Source: CAYGDP01 sp964348665
GTDB taxonomy: Bacteria; Verrucomicrobiota; Verrucomicrobiia; Palsa-1439; CAYGDP01
DNA length: 64,000 nt
Direction of reading: 5' to 3'
Assembly: GCA_964348665.1 (NCBI GenBank)
Contig: CAYGDP010000006.1
Location: 124,001-188,000, forward strand
A program made the translations under genes and the position numbers. How positions within the stretch are numbered: the stretch's first letter is position 1; every line of letters begins with the position of its first letter. This document shows, one piece after another, positions 50,290 to 59,844 of the stretch. The notes under the pieces were generated by a model. It saw only the letters and a list, made by a program, of their open reading frames with translations. It was not told where the DNA came from and made no database searches.

Positions 50290-52877
50290 TCGTCATCCTC
50301 TTCTTCGCCGAAGAGGCTGCGGCGGGTGCTGACGATTTTTGGATATGGCACTCGCGGGCCTTTGACGGATGCCCAAATGATCCGGTTCAACTCGCCCCAC
50401 GGCGCGGCATCCACCTCTTTGAAATTCATCCTCGCAGATTTCTTCGCGCCCGGCGCAGTTTTCGGATTTGTCTCCGCCAAGTCCCATGTCGCGGGCAGCG
50501 CTTTGATCGGCGTGAAATCCGGCTGATCGGTGAAACACGACAACATTGGAGTCGCCGCTGCATCGAACTGGCTCATCGGCGGCAAACCGAGGATCAATTC
50601 GATCGTTTTGACCATCGAACAGGTGTCGTACAGAGTCGAGTCCACGACACGACGTTTGGTGTAGGGGCTGATGACAAACGCGATGGTACGATGGGCATCC
50701 ACATGATCCGGGCCATCCTGCGCGTCGTCTTCGACAACAAAAATCGCGGTGTCCTTCCAAAACTTGCTGTGACTGACGGCTTCGACGATCCTGCCCAGCG
50801 CGAGGTCGTTGTCGGCCACCGATGCGCGCGGCGTGGGACGCCCTGCTGCGGTGCCTTCGGTGTGGTCGCTGTGCAATGACATCAGCACGAGATTCGGCAT
50901 GACACCCTTTTCTTCCCACGCCTTCAAATCTTTCAGGAAGATATCGGCCCGGCGCTGATCTTCGCGTGGGCCGAGTTTCCAGCCGCCGTATTCTTTCGAC
51001 GAATTCGGCAAGCCTTGGTTCTGAAAATTATTGGGCGCTTCGGCATGAACCATCTGACGTTCACCGTAATTGAAATGTGTCAACCCCTTCCGATCGCAGT
51101 AATCCCAGAGATACCCTGCCGTGGGCGTCGAGATTGGGCCGCTGGGCACGCTGCCGCGCCCGCTGTAATTGGGCGGCCAGGTGCGCTCCACGAAATCAGT
51201 TACTTGCGCGCCGACCGTCCATTCGTGGCCATCTGCGCTGACTTGACCATCCACATAAAAATTATCCAGCAACACAAATTCCTCGGCGAGCGCATGATGA
51301 TTGGGAGTCACTTTGCGGTCGAACAGACAAAGCCACGGATCCCCGTTGCCCTGCGGCAAATCGCCGAGGACCTGGTCGTACGTGCGGTTTTCCTTAATAA
51401 TATAAATGACATGCTTGAACACACTCGGATCGCCGATCCGGCGCGGTACGGGTACGGGTGCCGGAGTTGCGGTCTGTGGCACGGGCAACGCGAGGCTTTC
51501 GTCGAAACCATTATTCTCGACGACTTGCTGTGTCAGTTTGTCCAGCGCTTCTGCACTTGGCACGGGAATTTTCTGTGCCAGACCGCGCAGCAGATCGGCG
51601 ATGTATTTTCGCGGACGCGCGTTTTGTCCCGGGCCAAGACCTTTCGAGCTCGTCACGTAAAGCGTCCCGCTATCGGGGCTGACGCACACCGCCGTGGGAT
51701 ACCATCCCGTTGGGATGAGGCCGGATTTTAAAAGTGTTGGATCATAGGTCGTGTTGGGTTTCTTGGTGAGGTCTGGCAAAATGAACTCGATTGAATTCGG
51801 CATGCCAACGACCTTAACAACAACAATATCGTTGTTGCCGCCGTTGGCGACATAAAGAGATTCTCCATCGGGCGAAAGAGTTAGCGCGCTTGGGGAACTA
51901 CCGCTCGGCGCATTTTTATACGGCGAGAGCGAAAGTGTGGAGAGGACTGGTTGAGTCGTAGGCACAATGATTTGCTCGTCGGTGCGAATCCGCTTGGTGT
52001 CAATCACCGACACGCTGTCGGAGTTGGCACAGGCGACGTATAGTTCGCGTCCGTTGCGCGAGAGCGCCATGGCGTTTGGATGCTCGCCAACGCGCACAAG
52101 AGCGACGACTGCATCGCGCACTTTGGGAGGGACATTCTCCGGACGGCGAGGAATTTTACGGAGGTCAATGACCGAAATCGTCGCGCGATCCCAATTGCTA
52201 ACGTAGGCGAAACGTCCGTCGGGCGAGAGAACGATTCCGTAGGGCCAACCGCCAAGCGGGACAAACGCGCGGACCCGGCGCGACGCTATGTCGATCACCG
52301 CGACCGATCCGTTGGCGAGATTCGCTGAAAGCAATGTTTTCCCGTCGGGCGTGATGGCAAGCGATCCGGGGAAAAAACGCTCGCTCGGTTTGCCGAGTTT
52401 GATATCCCCTTGCAGTTTCCACGCATCCCGTCGCGTATCGTAAATGCGGATGTTATGGCGACCGCCACCGGAGGCAAAGAGCGTGTGTCCATCGGGGCTA
52501 AACACGACACCGAGATACAGTGCGTAGGGTTTTGGCACGACGATGTGTCGTAGGGTTTGCCATGACTCGGTGTCAATGACCGTGAGCGAATGTTCGCTCG
52601 TGCCATTGTTGGTGACGACCAGCCGCGAGCCGTCGGGCGAGAGTGCGGCGCCCATCGGCATTTCGCCGACGGACAGAAGTTTACCGGCCGGCGTGAGAGT
52701 CCAGTTGTAACTGGTTACACCTTTCGAGGATGAAATCGGGCCGACGGCGCGCCTGGTGCGATCCTGGTCGCGCGAACCGGGAATGGCGGGAGCCTGGGAC
52801 AAAGAAGGCATCACCACCGAGAATAATAGCAAGAGTGCAGTGCAACCGGAACATAGTGAACGATCAACATTCAACAT
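50286..52877 (-). CDS. Secreted YVTN beta-propeller phosphoesterase
   Basis: Periplasmic or extracellular protein of about 863 residues from the ATG at 52877. An N-terminal signal (TALLLLFSVVMPSLSQA) is followed by a propeller of YVTN-type blades (GAALSPDGSRLVVTNNGTSE onward). A C-terminal phosphoesterase/acid phosphatase-like domain follows (FKHVIYIIKENRTYDQVLGD, FVLLDNFYVDGQVSADGHEW, FVVEDDAQDGPDHVDAHRT). Upstream in-frame starts (52964, 52994) lie in the preceding gene or in repeat DNA and are less likely. The substrate may be a phosphodiester or phospholipid. Confidence 0.88.
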   Translation of the reverse strand: MLNVDRSLCSGCTALLLLFSVVMPSLSQAPAIPGSRDQDRTRRAVGPISSSKGVTSYNWTLTPAGKLLSVGEMPMGAALSPDGSRLVVTNNGTSEHSLTVIDTESWQTLRHIVVPKPYALYLGVVFSPDGHTLFASGGGRHNIRIYDTRRDAWKLQGDIKLGKPSERFFPGSLAITPDGKTLLSANLANGSVAVIDIASRRVRAFVPLGGWPYGIVLSPDGRFAYVSNWDRATISVIDLRKIPRRPENVPPKVRDAVVALVRVGEHPNAMALSRNGRELYVACANSDSVSVIDTKRIRTDEQIIVPTTQPVLSTLSLSPYKNAPSGSSPSALTLSPDGESLYVANGGNNDIVVVKVVGMPNSIEFILPDLTKKPNTTYDPTLLKSGLIPTGWYPTAVCVSPDSGTLYVTSSKGLGPGQNARPRKYIADLLRGLAQKIPVPSAEALDKLTQQVVENNGFDESLALPVPQTATPAPVPVPRRIGDPSVFKHVIYIIKENRTYDQVLGDLPQGNGDPWLCLFDRKVTPNHHALAEEFVLLDNFYVDGQVSADGHEWTVGAQVTDFVERTWPPNYSGRGSVPSGPISTPTAGYLWDYCDRKGLTHFNYGERQMVHAEAPNNFQNQGLPNSSKEYGGWKLGPREDQRRADIFLKDLKAWEEKGVMPNLVLMSLHSDHTEGTAAGRPTPRASVADNDLALGRIVEAVSHSKFWKDTAIFVVEDDAQDGPDHVDAHRTIAFVISPYTKRRVVDSTLYDTCSMVKTIELILGLPPMSQFDAAATPMLSCFTDQPDFTPIKALPATWDLAETNPKTAPGAKKSARMNFKEVDAAPWGELNRIIWASVKGPRVPYPKIVSTRRSLFGEEEDDD

Positions 52878-52949
52878 CGAACGTCCAACTCGCAAGTGAT
52901 TTGCTTGATTACTCCTTGAATATTGGACGTTGGACGTTGAGTCTTGAAA
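52861..52949 (-). repeat. Family A-like string at the phosphoesterase start
   Basis: CAACATTCAACATCGAACGT and its approximate inverse (TTGAATATTGGACGTTGGAC) flank a short core. The chosen start codon ATG (52877) lies inside it, so the first residues (MLNVDRS) are repeat-encoded. Confidence 0.55.
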
Positions 52950-52960
52950 GTTGTTTTCGT

Positions 52961-54001
52961 TCATTTCGTTTTCGGTGCGGGTTGTTTTTTCCACTTTACA
53001 TCGCCTCGTTCCAACATGGCAACGAGCGAAGCATCTTCGACATCGAGCGGCAGCGAGATTTTCTGACGGCGTCTTGCGCTTTCGTACGTCGCAAAAATCA
53101 ATTCGGTGGCGGCAAGCGCATGGTCACCATCCAGGCGGGATTTCTTTTCCTGCTTAAACGCTTCGATTACATCGAGGATGGCGGCGACATTGTGATCTTT
53201 GTGTTGTGTCGCACCGGACAGATCGAGCGTTTTCCAATCGCTTTTGCCTTTCCGCCAGATACGCATCGGCGTCCCTTCATATTGCGCCAGTTCGATCATG
53301 CCGTCGGTGCCGAGCAACCGATTGGCACACGCGCCGAGTTTGCTGGAACCCGTGATCATCAATCCGTCCACGCCGTTCTGCCAATGGACGAGACTGATTC
53401 CGCGCGTCTCGACGGGCGCGCCGAAGATGTTTTTTTCCACATCGCAATCAATCTGTCCCATCACCCATTCGGCGGGGGCTTCGTTATTGTAAAAAAACAT
53501 CATATCGAACCAATGGGTTCCCCAATCGAACAGATTGTCGCAATACGCTTCCATCCGAACTAGCCTGCCAATCGCGCCTTCTTGGATCAACTCACGCGCT
53601 CGAACGAACGGCGCTCCGAACCGTCGTTGATGGCAAAACGCAAGCATCACTCCTCTTTCTTTGCACGTAGCATAAATCCGCTTCGCGTCAGCCCAAGTCG
53701 TCGACATCGGTTTCTCGCAGAAGATCGCGCGCGCGCCGGATTCCGCCGCTGCCACCGCCATTTCTGTGTGCAGCCCCGTCCACGTGCAAATGCTCACGAT
53801 GTCAGGCTTCTGCTCGCGCAACATCCGGCGATAATCATGATAGACAAATTTGATTTTCCGTTGCGCGGCCAGCGTCGTGGCATTCTCAACGGCTGGGTCG
53901 GCGCAAGCCACCACCTCCACATCCGCCGCCGCCGCGTATCCTTCGGCGTGTCCGCACCCCCGTCCGCCACAACCGATAATGGCGACTTTGAGTTTTGTCA
54001 T
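52961..54001 (-). CDS. Gfo/Idh/MocA family oxidoreductase
   Basis: NAD(P)-dependent dehydrogenase of 346 residues from the ATG at 54001. The Rossmann motif VAIIGCGGRGCGHAEGY and the EKPMSTTWADAKRI segment (catalytic lysine of EKP) are clear. The C-terminal dimerisation domain is of normal size. Such enzymes oxidise sugars or inositols; the substrate is not evident. It is divergent from the tRNA-Ala gene and followed by the phosphoesterase on the same strand. Confidence 0.9.
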   Translation of the reverse strand: MTKLKVAIIGCGGRGCGHAEGYAAAADVEVVACADPAVENATTLAAQRKIKFVYHDYRRMLREQKPDIVSICTWTGLHTEMAVAAAESGARAIFCEKPMSTTWADAKRIYATCKERGVMLAFCHQRRFGAPFVRARELIQEGAIGRLVRMEAYCDNLFDWGTHWFDMMFFYNNEAPAEWVMGQIDCDVEKNIFGAPVETRGISLVHWQNGVDGLMITGSSKLGACANRLLGTDGMIELAQYEGTPMRIWRKGKSDWKTLDLSGATQHKDHNVAAILDVIEAFKQEKKSRLDGDHALAATELIFATYESARRRQKISLPLDVEDASLVAMLERGDVKWKKQPAPKTK

Positions 54002-54117
54002 GCTTGTGACAGAATGCCAGAATTGTGTGGCGCGGGCAACAAACAAGCGAAGACGACCGCATTGACACGGGGATGTTGTCCGAGTAGTGTAGCGGCTGGC
54101 CGTTTGAGCGGTGGAAT

Positions 54118-54193
54118 GGGGGCATAGCTCAGTTGGTAGAGCGTCGCAATGGCATTGCGAAGGTCAGGGGTTCGAATCCCCTTGCCTCCACCA
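54118..54193 (+). tRNA. tRNA-Ala (anticodon GGC)
   Basis: A complete cloverleaf: acceptor GGGGGCA/TGCCTCC (one G-U), D arm GCTC/GAGC, anticodon stem TCGCA/TGCGA with loop ATGGCAT (anticodon GGC at 54151-54153), T arm AGGGG-TTCGAAT-CCCCT, discriminator A, and encoded CCA at 54191-54193. It reads GCC/GCU alanine codons. Confidence 0.96.
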
Positions 54194-54279
54194 AAAATCA
54201 CTTGCAATCGGCCGGTTTTTGGTTACAGTTTGGCGTTGCAAGTGCGGATGCCGCGGTTGTTGGAGTTTGTCTTTATTAT

Positions 54280-55488
54280 ATGAAGGCGCGGCACGAAGAA
54301 GACCGGATGCAATGGGACGACTCGGAGCTTCCCGAGCCGAAGGGCGTGGTTTTTTCCCAAACCGACCTTGTTCGAACCGTCCTTCCCCGCGAGGCCGAGC
54401 AAGACCGGATGCGATTCATCGCTGATTTTCGCGCCGGATTGGATGCTATCCTGACGGATCCCGCCTTCGAGGATTTTACGCTGGCTTTGGTTGTGTCGAA
54501 AAATCTTCAGCATCAAGGCGTCTCCAACCGCGATCGCGTTCGTGCTTTGCTCATCGAGCCGAAACTGGAAATGGCGCTGGAAGTGCTCGATCGATTCAGC
54601 GGCCGGCTTCGGTACAAGACAGCGATCAAACTGTTGCGCCGGTTTGGCGTGGAGGAAGATCTCGACCGTCCGCGCGATGTGAGCCTATCCCTGGCGGCGA
54701 CGCGCGACGTGCTTGACCGGCTTGCGTTCTACATCAAGCGCGACCATTCCGTTTACAAGCGTGCGCAACGCGATCTCTTTGAAAATCATTTTGGACTGGC
54801 GATTGAGATTGCCAAACACATGGCGGGTGGCAATGGTCACTTTGACGATGCTGTGCAGGAAGGAGCTTTCGGATTGCTGCAAGCGGTGGACAAGTGCGAG
54901 CCGAGAGAGGATTCCTCGTTTTCCGCGTACGCATCCTATTGGATCCGCAAATGCATCATCGATTACCAAGGCGGCCATCGCTACTCGGTTTATGTGCCCA
55001 TCAGTTTTATCCGACTTGTCCGCAAAGTACATAACCGGTTCGACGAACATCAACAAGCCGAGGCTGCCCCGTGTGATCCCGATCTCTTCGCCGCCCGCCA
55101 GGGTCTTACACCCGAAGCGCTTCAGGCATTCGTTACGCTCCGCCACGGCTCGGTTTCGCTCGATGATCCTCTCGGGGACGGCGACGAAACCCGCTCTGAA
55201 ATCGTGGCCGATTCGTCAGCGATCACGCCCGATATTTTGGCGGCACGCAAAGACGCACGCGAATATCTCCAACGTGCACTCAATTACCTGACCCCACAGC
55301 AACGCGCGGTCATCATGCTCCGGTACGGCCTGGGTGAAGACGGTGAAGAGCATTCCCAGAGTGAGGTGGCCGCCAAAATTGGACTCTGTTTCCAGCGTGT
55401 CAGCCGTCTCGAAGCTTCCGCGCTCACCCGCTTCCGCAAGCTCGTGCCGCGCGCCGTCCTCCGCGAAGCCCTCGCCGCGTTGGCCTAA
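54280..55488 (+). CDS. RNA polymerase sigma-70 family factor
   Basis: Sigma factor of about 402 residues. Region 2 (LFENHFGLAIEIAKHMAGGN, then SFSAYASYWIRKCIIDY), region 3 and region 4 (LTPQQRAVIMLRYGLG, then SEVAAKIGLCFQRVSRLEA) are all visible, so it is of the group 1-3 type and not ECF. An N-terminal ~150-residue extension is helical and unrecognised. The ATG at 54280 or 54307 is possible; the frame further upstream crosses the tRNA. Which genes it controls is unknown. It stands alone. Confidence 0.88.
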   Translation: MKARHEEDRMQWDDSELPEPKGVVFSQTDLVRTVLPREAEQDRMRFIADFRAGLDAILTDPAFEDFTLALVVSKNLQHQGVSNRDRVRALLIEPKLEMALEVLDRFSGRLRYKTAIKLLRRFGVEEDLDRPRDVSLSLAATRDVLDRLAFYIKRDHSVYKRAQRDLFENHFGLAIEIAKHMAGGNGHFDDAVQEGAFGLLQAVDKCEPREDSSFSAYASYWIRKCIIDYQGGHRYSVYVPISFIRLVRKVHNRFDEHQQAEAAPCDPDLFAARQGLTPEALQAFVTLRHGSVSLDDPLGDGDETRSEIVADSSAITPDILAARKDAREYLQRALNYLTPQQRAVIMLRYGLGEDGEEHSQSEVAAKIGLCFQRVSRLEASALTRFRKLVPRAVLREALAALA

Positions 55489-55772
55489 TTTTTTCGACAA
55501 CCGACTCCATCAGGCTCCGAATGTTTCTCCAATGCAGTTTCTCGATGTTGACTTCAGCTTAGTCGAGGGACAGCAGAGAGATATTACAGAAATCTAGAGT
55601 GAATCTCATCAAGTTGTTTTTTTGCGGCCGTACAATGCCGCATCCCGATATAGAGTTGTGAGCCGACGCGAAGAACCAAGTTTTGTCCCTGGCACAATCC
55701 GGAATCGACCTCCAGAAAAAAATTGCGAATTTTATGTTGCCCCACGGCGTCCAAAGGACTAAGAATTACGCC
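55489..55772. other. Intergenic stretch between sigma factor and ThuA gene
   Basis: The 284 bases hold no ORF, RNA gene or clear promoter that I can support. It is AT-richer than the surroundings and includes a T7 run at 55615-55622 region. Nothing else stands out. Confidence 0.4.
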
Positions 55773-56660
55773 ATGAAAACTTTCACCCTCTTGCTCGGTC
55801 TGTCTCTAGCCCTTGTGGTCGGCGTGCCTTTGCGCGCGCAAGACGCGAAACCCAAACGGAAAGTGTTGTTCCTGACAAAATCCGCCGGGTTCATGCACGA
55901 CGTTGTGAATCGGAAGAAAGCGTGTGTCGTGGAAAAGGGGAAGGAGAAATGGAGCGATTTGCCCGAGCCGGCAGCACTAAGTTATGCCGAACAGGTGCTT
56001 ACCGAGATCGCAAAAACATCCGGCGCGTTCGAGGTGACCTGTACGCAGAATCCTGCGGACGTGACTGCGGAGAGTCTGAAAGGGTATGACGCGGTGTTTT
56101 TCTATACAACGCAGGACTTAGGGTGGTCGCCGGATCAAAAGAAGGTGTTTTTGGATTGGTTGGCAAGCGGCAAGGCGTTGATTGGCTCCCATTGTGCCAC
56201 GGACACATTTTACAACTGGAAAGAATACGGCCAGATCATCGGCGGTTATTTTGACGGTCATCCGTGGCACGAACGGGTGAAAGTGAAGGTGGAAGACCCA
56301 AAACATCCGGCCTGCCAGCCCTTCGATGAAGTCTTTGGAATCACCGACGAGATTTATCAGTTTCGGAGTTGGTCGCGCGACAAGGTGCATGTGATCATGA
56401 GTCTTGACGCGTCGAACGCCAAAACGAAGAAGGAGAAGGTCAAGAACGCCGATGGCACGGAGACGGAGACCGAGAAGGAAATCTTTTTCTCGAAGGGCAA
56501 GCGCAAGGACAACGACTATGCGATTGCATGGACGAATACCTATGAAAAGGGACGGATTTTCTACACGGCTCTCGGTCATCGTGGGGATGTGTGGGGCAAC
56601 GAGAAATTCCAGAAACACGTCCTCAACGGAATTCTTTGGGCGATGGGAGATTTGAAGTAA
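55773..56660 (+). CDS. Secreted ThuA-domain protein (second copy)
   Basis: ThuA-fold protein of 295 residues from the ATG at 55773, which opens a signal peptide (FTLLLGLSLALVVGVPLRA). The core includes KVLFLTKSAGFMHDVV, YDAVFFYTTQDLG, ALIGSHCATDTFYNW and GRIFYTALGHRGDVW. It is distantly similar to the ThuA protein at 12872 but keeps more of the family's substrate-pocket residues. The earlier frame to 55683 has no signal. Confidence 0.9.
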   Translation: MKTFTLLLGLSLALVVGVPLRAQDAKPKRKVLFLTKSAGFMHDVVNRKKACVVEKGKEKWSDLPEPAALSYAEQVLTEIAKTSGAFEVTCTQNPADVTAESLKGYDAVFFYTTQDLGWSPDQKKVFLDWLASGKALIGSHCATDTFYNWKEYGQIIGGYFDGHPWHERVKVKVEDPKHPACQPFDEVFGITDEIYQFRSWSRDKVHVIMSLDASNAKTKKEKVKNADGTETETEKEIFFSKGKRKDNDYAIAWTNTYEKGRIFYTALGHRGDVWGNEKFQKHVLNGILWAMGDLK

Positions 56661-56695
56661 ACGGTTTCAACGCTCAACCTTGACCGGTCCGGTGG

Positions 56696-57367
56696 TTATC
56701 GACTGCCGCTGCATAGCCACCAGACGCCGATCGCACAGCTGGAGATTCCCGTTGCAGCCTGGCCCCACTGGTACATGCGTGTAGATCGCTGCCGCGCCCT
56801 CTCGAAAAATTTTCCCACGCAAAACACATAAATTCCCATTGCGACCGTCACGCCGATGCTGAAGGCCACCACGTACAAAAGGGTGAACCAATCGCTATTT
56901 GTGCCGGTGATCGGAACCAAAACGAGGAACGCCGCGGTGCCGGCACAGCCATGCAGACTGCCCATCAATGTGGCGGCATGTTCATGACGATGGTCGCCTC
57001 CGCGCGCGTGGGAATGAAAGTGAAGGTGTCTGAAGCCGTCGTGCTCGTGGACATGAGTGTGAATTTTGCGCCGTTTTAATCCGACTAGAACCCATCCGCC
57101 CAGGGCAAGCATAGCCGCGCCCACAAAAAATTCGAGGTCGCGCGAGGCAGAATGGGAGATCTGGATTTTCAAGATCACAGTCACCATCGTCAGTGCTCCC
57201 AACGCCGCCGCATGACCCAGCGCCCAGCGCAAACCAAATCCAACGGCGCGGCGCGGGGATGGGTTTTGGCCTATGAACGAACTGACGGCGGCAAGATGAT
57301 CGGCATCCAAAGCGTGTAGAAATCCGAAGAGGAACGCGAGGGCAATGGGCGCGAGCGCGTCCATCAT
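56696..57367 (-). CDS. Nickel/cobalt transporter-like membrane protein
   Basis: Membrane protein of 223 residues with the NiCoT/UreH-type motif FLHALDADHLAAVSSF in the first helix and GLRWALGHAAALG in the second. A His-rich loop (HTHVHEHDGFRHLHFHSHAR) follows between helices. These features fit uptake or export of Ni, Co or Zn. It overlaps the upstream coiled-coil gene by 4 bases, so it is second in that operon. Confidence 0.85.
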   Translation of the reverse strand: MMDALAPIALAFLFGFLHALDADHLAAVSSFIGQNPSPRRAVGFGLRWALGHAAALGALTMVTVILKIQISHSASRDLEFFVGAAMLALGGWVLVGLKRRKIHTHVHEHDGFRHLHFHSHARGGDHRHEHAATLMGSLHGCAGTAAFLVLVPITGTNSDWFTLLYVVAFSIGVTVAMGIYVFCVGKFFERARQRSTRMYQWGQAATGISSCAIGVWWLCSGSR

Positions 57368-58200
57368 TTGGGCGTCGGTTGTTGGCCGGGTTGCAGAACT
57401 TTAGGCTCGTTCGCCTTCGGCGGTTGCTGTGATGGGGGGGGTTGCGGAGGTTTCGGCGGTGGATTGTTCCCTTCGCGATATACCTCGATGGTCGTGGCTC
57501 CGGAGAGTTTCTCTCGTTCCTTCCGTACTTCCTCATAAGTCTTGTAATTGCGAAGGCCGGTCTTCTGGTACGCGCCGAAATAGCCGCGTTTGGCGGCAAG
57601 TTCTTCGCGATTGCGAACATGTTCCGCCGATACCAGCGTGCGAACCTGGGTTCGAAGCGCTGCGAGATCATTCCACTTCTTCTCCAACTCGGCACGCTTA
57701 GCCTCGAGGTCTTTGACCTGCGAAAGCAAAAATTCCTTGTCCTTGGTTTCCGTCTGGAGTTTGGCGCGCAGATCGGCGATTTGCGCGTCGAGGCTCAACT
57801 TCTGCGCCTCCAACCGATCCATCGCGGTTTTCAATTCGTCTTTTTGTGATTCCACAACCTTGAGACGATCCCGCGTCTCCGTAAGCTGTTTCTCCGTGCT
57901 CGCCAGCGTGGTTTTGGTGGTCGTCAGGTCGGTATTGAGTTGCTTGAGCTCGGCGTCGGTCTTGGTGACATACGCGTTGTGCTCGGCAATTTTTGCGTCC
58001 AAGGCTTTGCGCTTTTCTTGGAATCGTTCGCTGGTTTTTTTGAGAGCTTTGTGGTCAAGCTGGATGGTGTCCATCGCGGTTTGGTAACGATCAACTTCAA
58101 TATTATGAATGGCGACCGACCAGAACAGAATCGCAAGAGAAACGATTGCCATCACGATGATCGCAGTCCAAGCTCGGCTAGGTATTTGGCCGTCGGGCAT
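57364..58200 (-). CDS. Membrane-anchored coiled-coil protein
   Basis: The ATG at 58200 has AAGGAG upstream. One N-terminal helix (AWTAIIVMAIVSLAILFWSV) is followed by a long heptad-patterned coiled coil (about residues 45-200) and a Pro/Gln-rich C-terminal tail. No family recognised. It is probably periplasmic and structural, and is transcribed with the metal-transporter gene. Confidence 0.75.
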   Translation of the reverse strand: MPDGQIPSRAWTAIIVMAIVSLAILFWSVAIHNIEVDRYQTAMDTIQLDHKALKKTSERFQEKRKALDAKIAEHNAYVTKTDAELKQLNTDLTTTKTTLASTEKQLTETRDRLKVVESQKDELKTAMDRLEAQKLSLDAQIADLRAKLQTETKDKEFLLSQVKDLEAKRAELEKKWNDLAALRTQVRTLVSAEHVRNREELAAKRGYFGAYQKTGLRNYKTYEEVRKEREKLSGATTIEVYREGNNPPPKPPQPPPSQQPPKANEPKVLQPGQQPTPK

Positions 58201-58272
58201 AGAAATCTCTCCTTGGGTCGGAACGTAGCAGCGTAAGTGCCTCGCTGCAAGTGATTTTTGCAAAAAAATCAC

Positions 58273-58851
58273 TTACCGACTGCCAAACGGGATTTCGATT
58301 CGAAACCCAATTTGGATATTGTGACGCCCCCGGCTCCGACCCATTCGATCACTGCCGAAGTCGTCACCCCGCATTTTGGTATACCGTGCGGAGGTAGGCA
58401 AAATGGTGTCAAATCTAGGTCGGCCGAAGAATTCTCGAGACGACTTCCGTTTCCCCGAACTCGTTCCGGCTTCGTCATCTCTTCCGAACAGTGCTTCGCT
58501 AACCCCGGCATCAAACCGATCCACCGTCCGGCTCACATCATTTTCCCAGAGCTTGAGTTGCTGCGTCATGACGCAAAGCCCGTAGAAAGGTTCCGCCAAT
58601 GGCCCGCTCCCCGGCTCAACGGCATGATCTTGCTCAAACTGAAACCAAACGTCCTTCGTTTTTTTCCGGGTATAACTCCGTGTTTCTGTTTGAAACGCCA
58701 TCGGGAAGGTTACTTCGGGGTTTGTTAATAAAAGCGCGGCGGCATGTTTTGCCAAACCATCCGCGCGCGGCACATCCGGTTCAACCGCCATCACCTCACC
58801 TGTCACCACCAGACTTGCCACCACCAAACTCTTGGCTGCCTTATGTTTCAT
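58273..58851 (-). CDS. Small secreted protein of unknown function
   Basis: AGGAGGGGAAG lies directly before the ATG. A signal peptide (AKSLVVASLVVTGEVMA) is followed by about 165 residues with no recognised domain. The C-terminus (IQIGFRIEIPFGSR) ends with an amphipathic strand pattern as in outer-membrane beta proteins. The exact role is unknown. Confidence 0.65.
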   Translation of the reverse strand: MKHKAAKSLVVASLVVTGEVMAVEPDVPRADGLAKHAAALLLTNPEVTFPMAFQTETRSYTRKKTKDVWFQFEQDHAVEPGSGPLAEPFYGLCVMTQQLKLWENDVSRTVDRFDAGVSEALFGRDDEAGTSSGKRKSSREFFGRPRFDTILPTSARYTKMRGDDFGSDRMGRSRGRHNIQIGFRIEIPFGSR

Positions 58852-58991
58852 CTTCCCCTCCTTTCGGTTTGTATTCCGAAAGTATCAGTTCGCCCGCTTG
58901 CCAAGCTCGCGAGATAATCTACTCTCTATCAGAGCATTTTCAAGGCCAGGGTGCCGCCAGCCTTCTCCTTGGAAAAAGTCAAATGGGTCCG

Positions 58992-59294
58992 TTATGGTAG
59001 TCGCATTGCTGCGAAAAGTGATGCTGCACAGATGCTCGCCCAGAATGCAGCGATCCAGAGTGGTTTTCGCAAAACACAACGACTCTCGCGCTGACCGCTT
59101 ACCAACGCCGCGATGAACAGCACCGCCGTCACGCCCGCCACCAGGGGGAGCGCATACCGCCGCAGCGGCCAGGTGATCAACATGATCGTTGCGGCCTTGC
59201 AAAAAGTGAACGCGATGCCTTCCAGCGCGGCGGCGCGCGGGGAAGGAGGTTGGAGATTGGGGGTTGGGGATTGGTTTTGCTCGGTCACGTTCAT
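58992..59294 (-). CDS. Small membrane protein of unknown function
   Basis: AAGGAG lies ten bases before the ATG at 59294. About 100 residues with two likely helices (ALPLVAGVTAVLFIAALV and AFWASICAASLFAAMRL). Residues about 4-20 (EQNQSPTPNLQPPSPRA) are encoded by a family B repeat (59247-59273). No family recognised. Confidence 0.65.
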   Translation of the reverse strand: MNVTEQNQSPTPNLQPPSPRAAALEGIAFTFCKAATIMLITWPLRRYALPLVAGVTAVLFIAALVSGQRESRCVLRKPLWIAAFWASICAASLFAAMRLP

Positions 59295-59403
59295 TGGTAG
59301 CTCCTTTTTGTAACTCGAAAACTTCAAGTCTCAATCAATTCCTCTTTGGGACTTGGTGCTTGAAGTTTCACTGAAGTTTGGAGTTTGAGGCTTGAAGTTT
59401 CTT
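59247..59403. repeat. Family B word repeats around the 58992 membrane gene
   Basis: GGTTGGAGATTGGGGGTTGG (59247-59273) is inside the coding region of the membrane protein. AACTTCAAGTCTCAATC, then TTGAAGTTTCACTGAAGTTT and GAGGCTTGAAGTTTC (59312-59403) fill the gap to the next gene. Forward and inverted words are mixed, so a hairpin is possible. Confidence 0.55.
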
Positions 59404-59824
59404 ACGTCTTACCCGCCTCCTTCATCGCTCCGCGTTCCGCGTTCATCCTTCCAGCTCTCGGATAGAGCGCGCAGTACGCGGCTGCCATCAATCCCGCCAC
59501 AATAATCCCAAACCCGGCCTGCTGAAACGTCACCGTTCCCATCGCCACATAGACGATTCCCAGCACCGCTTCCAACGCGCCGCGCGCGATCCCAACCTGC
59601 ACCCAGGCGACGTGCCGTTGAGGATCGGTCGCCGCCACGCAATACCCGATGGACAGCGTCGCGAATACGCAGCCGAGCAGTCCGACGATATAATGGACAC
59701 CCACCGGCAAATCCTTGAACCCAAACGCCAGTTCCACCTGACGCGGCGCAAAAATGCAGACCGCCCCCAGCAAAAACAACACCGCCGAGTCCAACACCAA
59801 CAAGATTCGTAGCGATCGAAACAT
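59402..59824 (-). CDS. Four-helix membrane protein of unknown function
   Basis: AAAGGAG lies just before the ATG. 140 residues with four likely membrane helices (about 8-28, 42-64, 80-102 and 108-128). It looks like a small DUF4345- or DoxX-type protein, but no named family can be assigned. The 5' end of this gene has a second diverged copy at 60214-60335 on the far side of a zinc-ribbon gene. Confidence 0.75.
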   Translation of the reverse strand: MFRSLRILLVLDSAVLFLLGAVCIFAPRQVELAFGFKDLPVGVHYIVGLLGCVFATLSIGYCVAATDPQRHVAWVQVGIARGALEAVLGIVYVAMGTVTFQQAGFGIIVAGLMAAAYCALYPRAGRMNAERGAMKEAGKT

Positions 59825-59844
59825 AATGATCTCCTTTCGAGTTA

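Noticed and set aside
56982..57695. 237-codon minus-strand frame overlapping the metal-transporter and coiled-coil genes
   Set aside because: Arg-rich out-of-frame shadow of two genes with clear helices and start sites.
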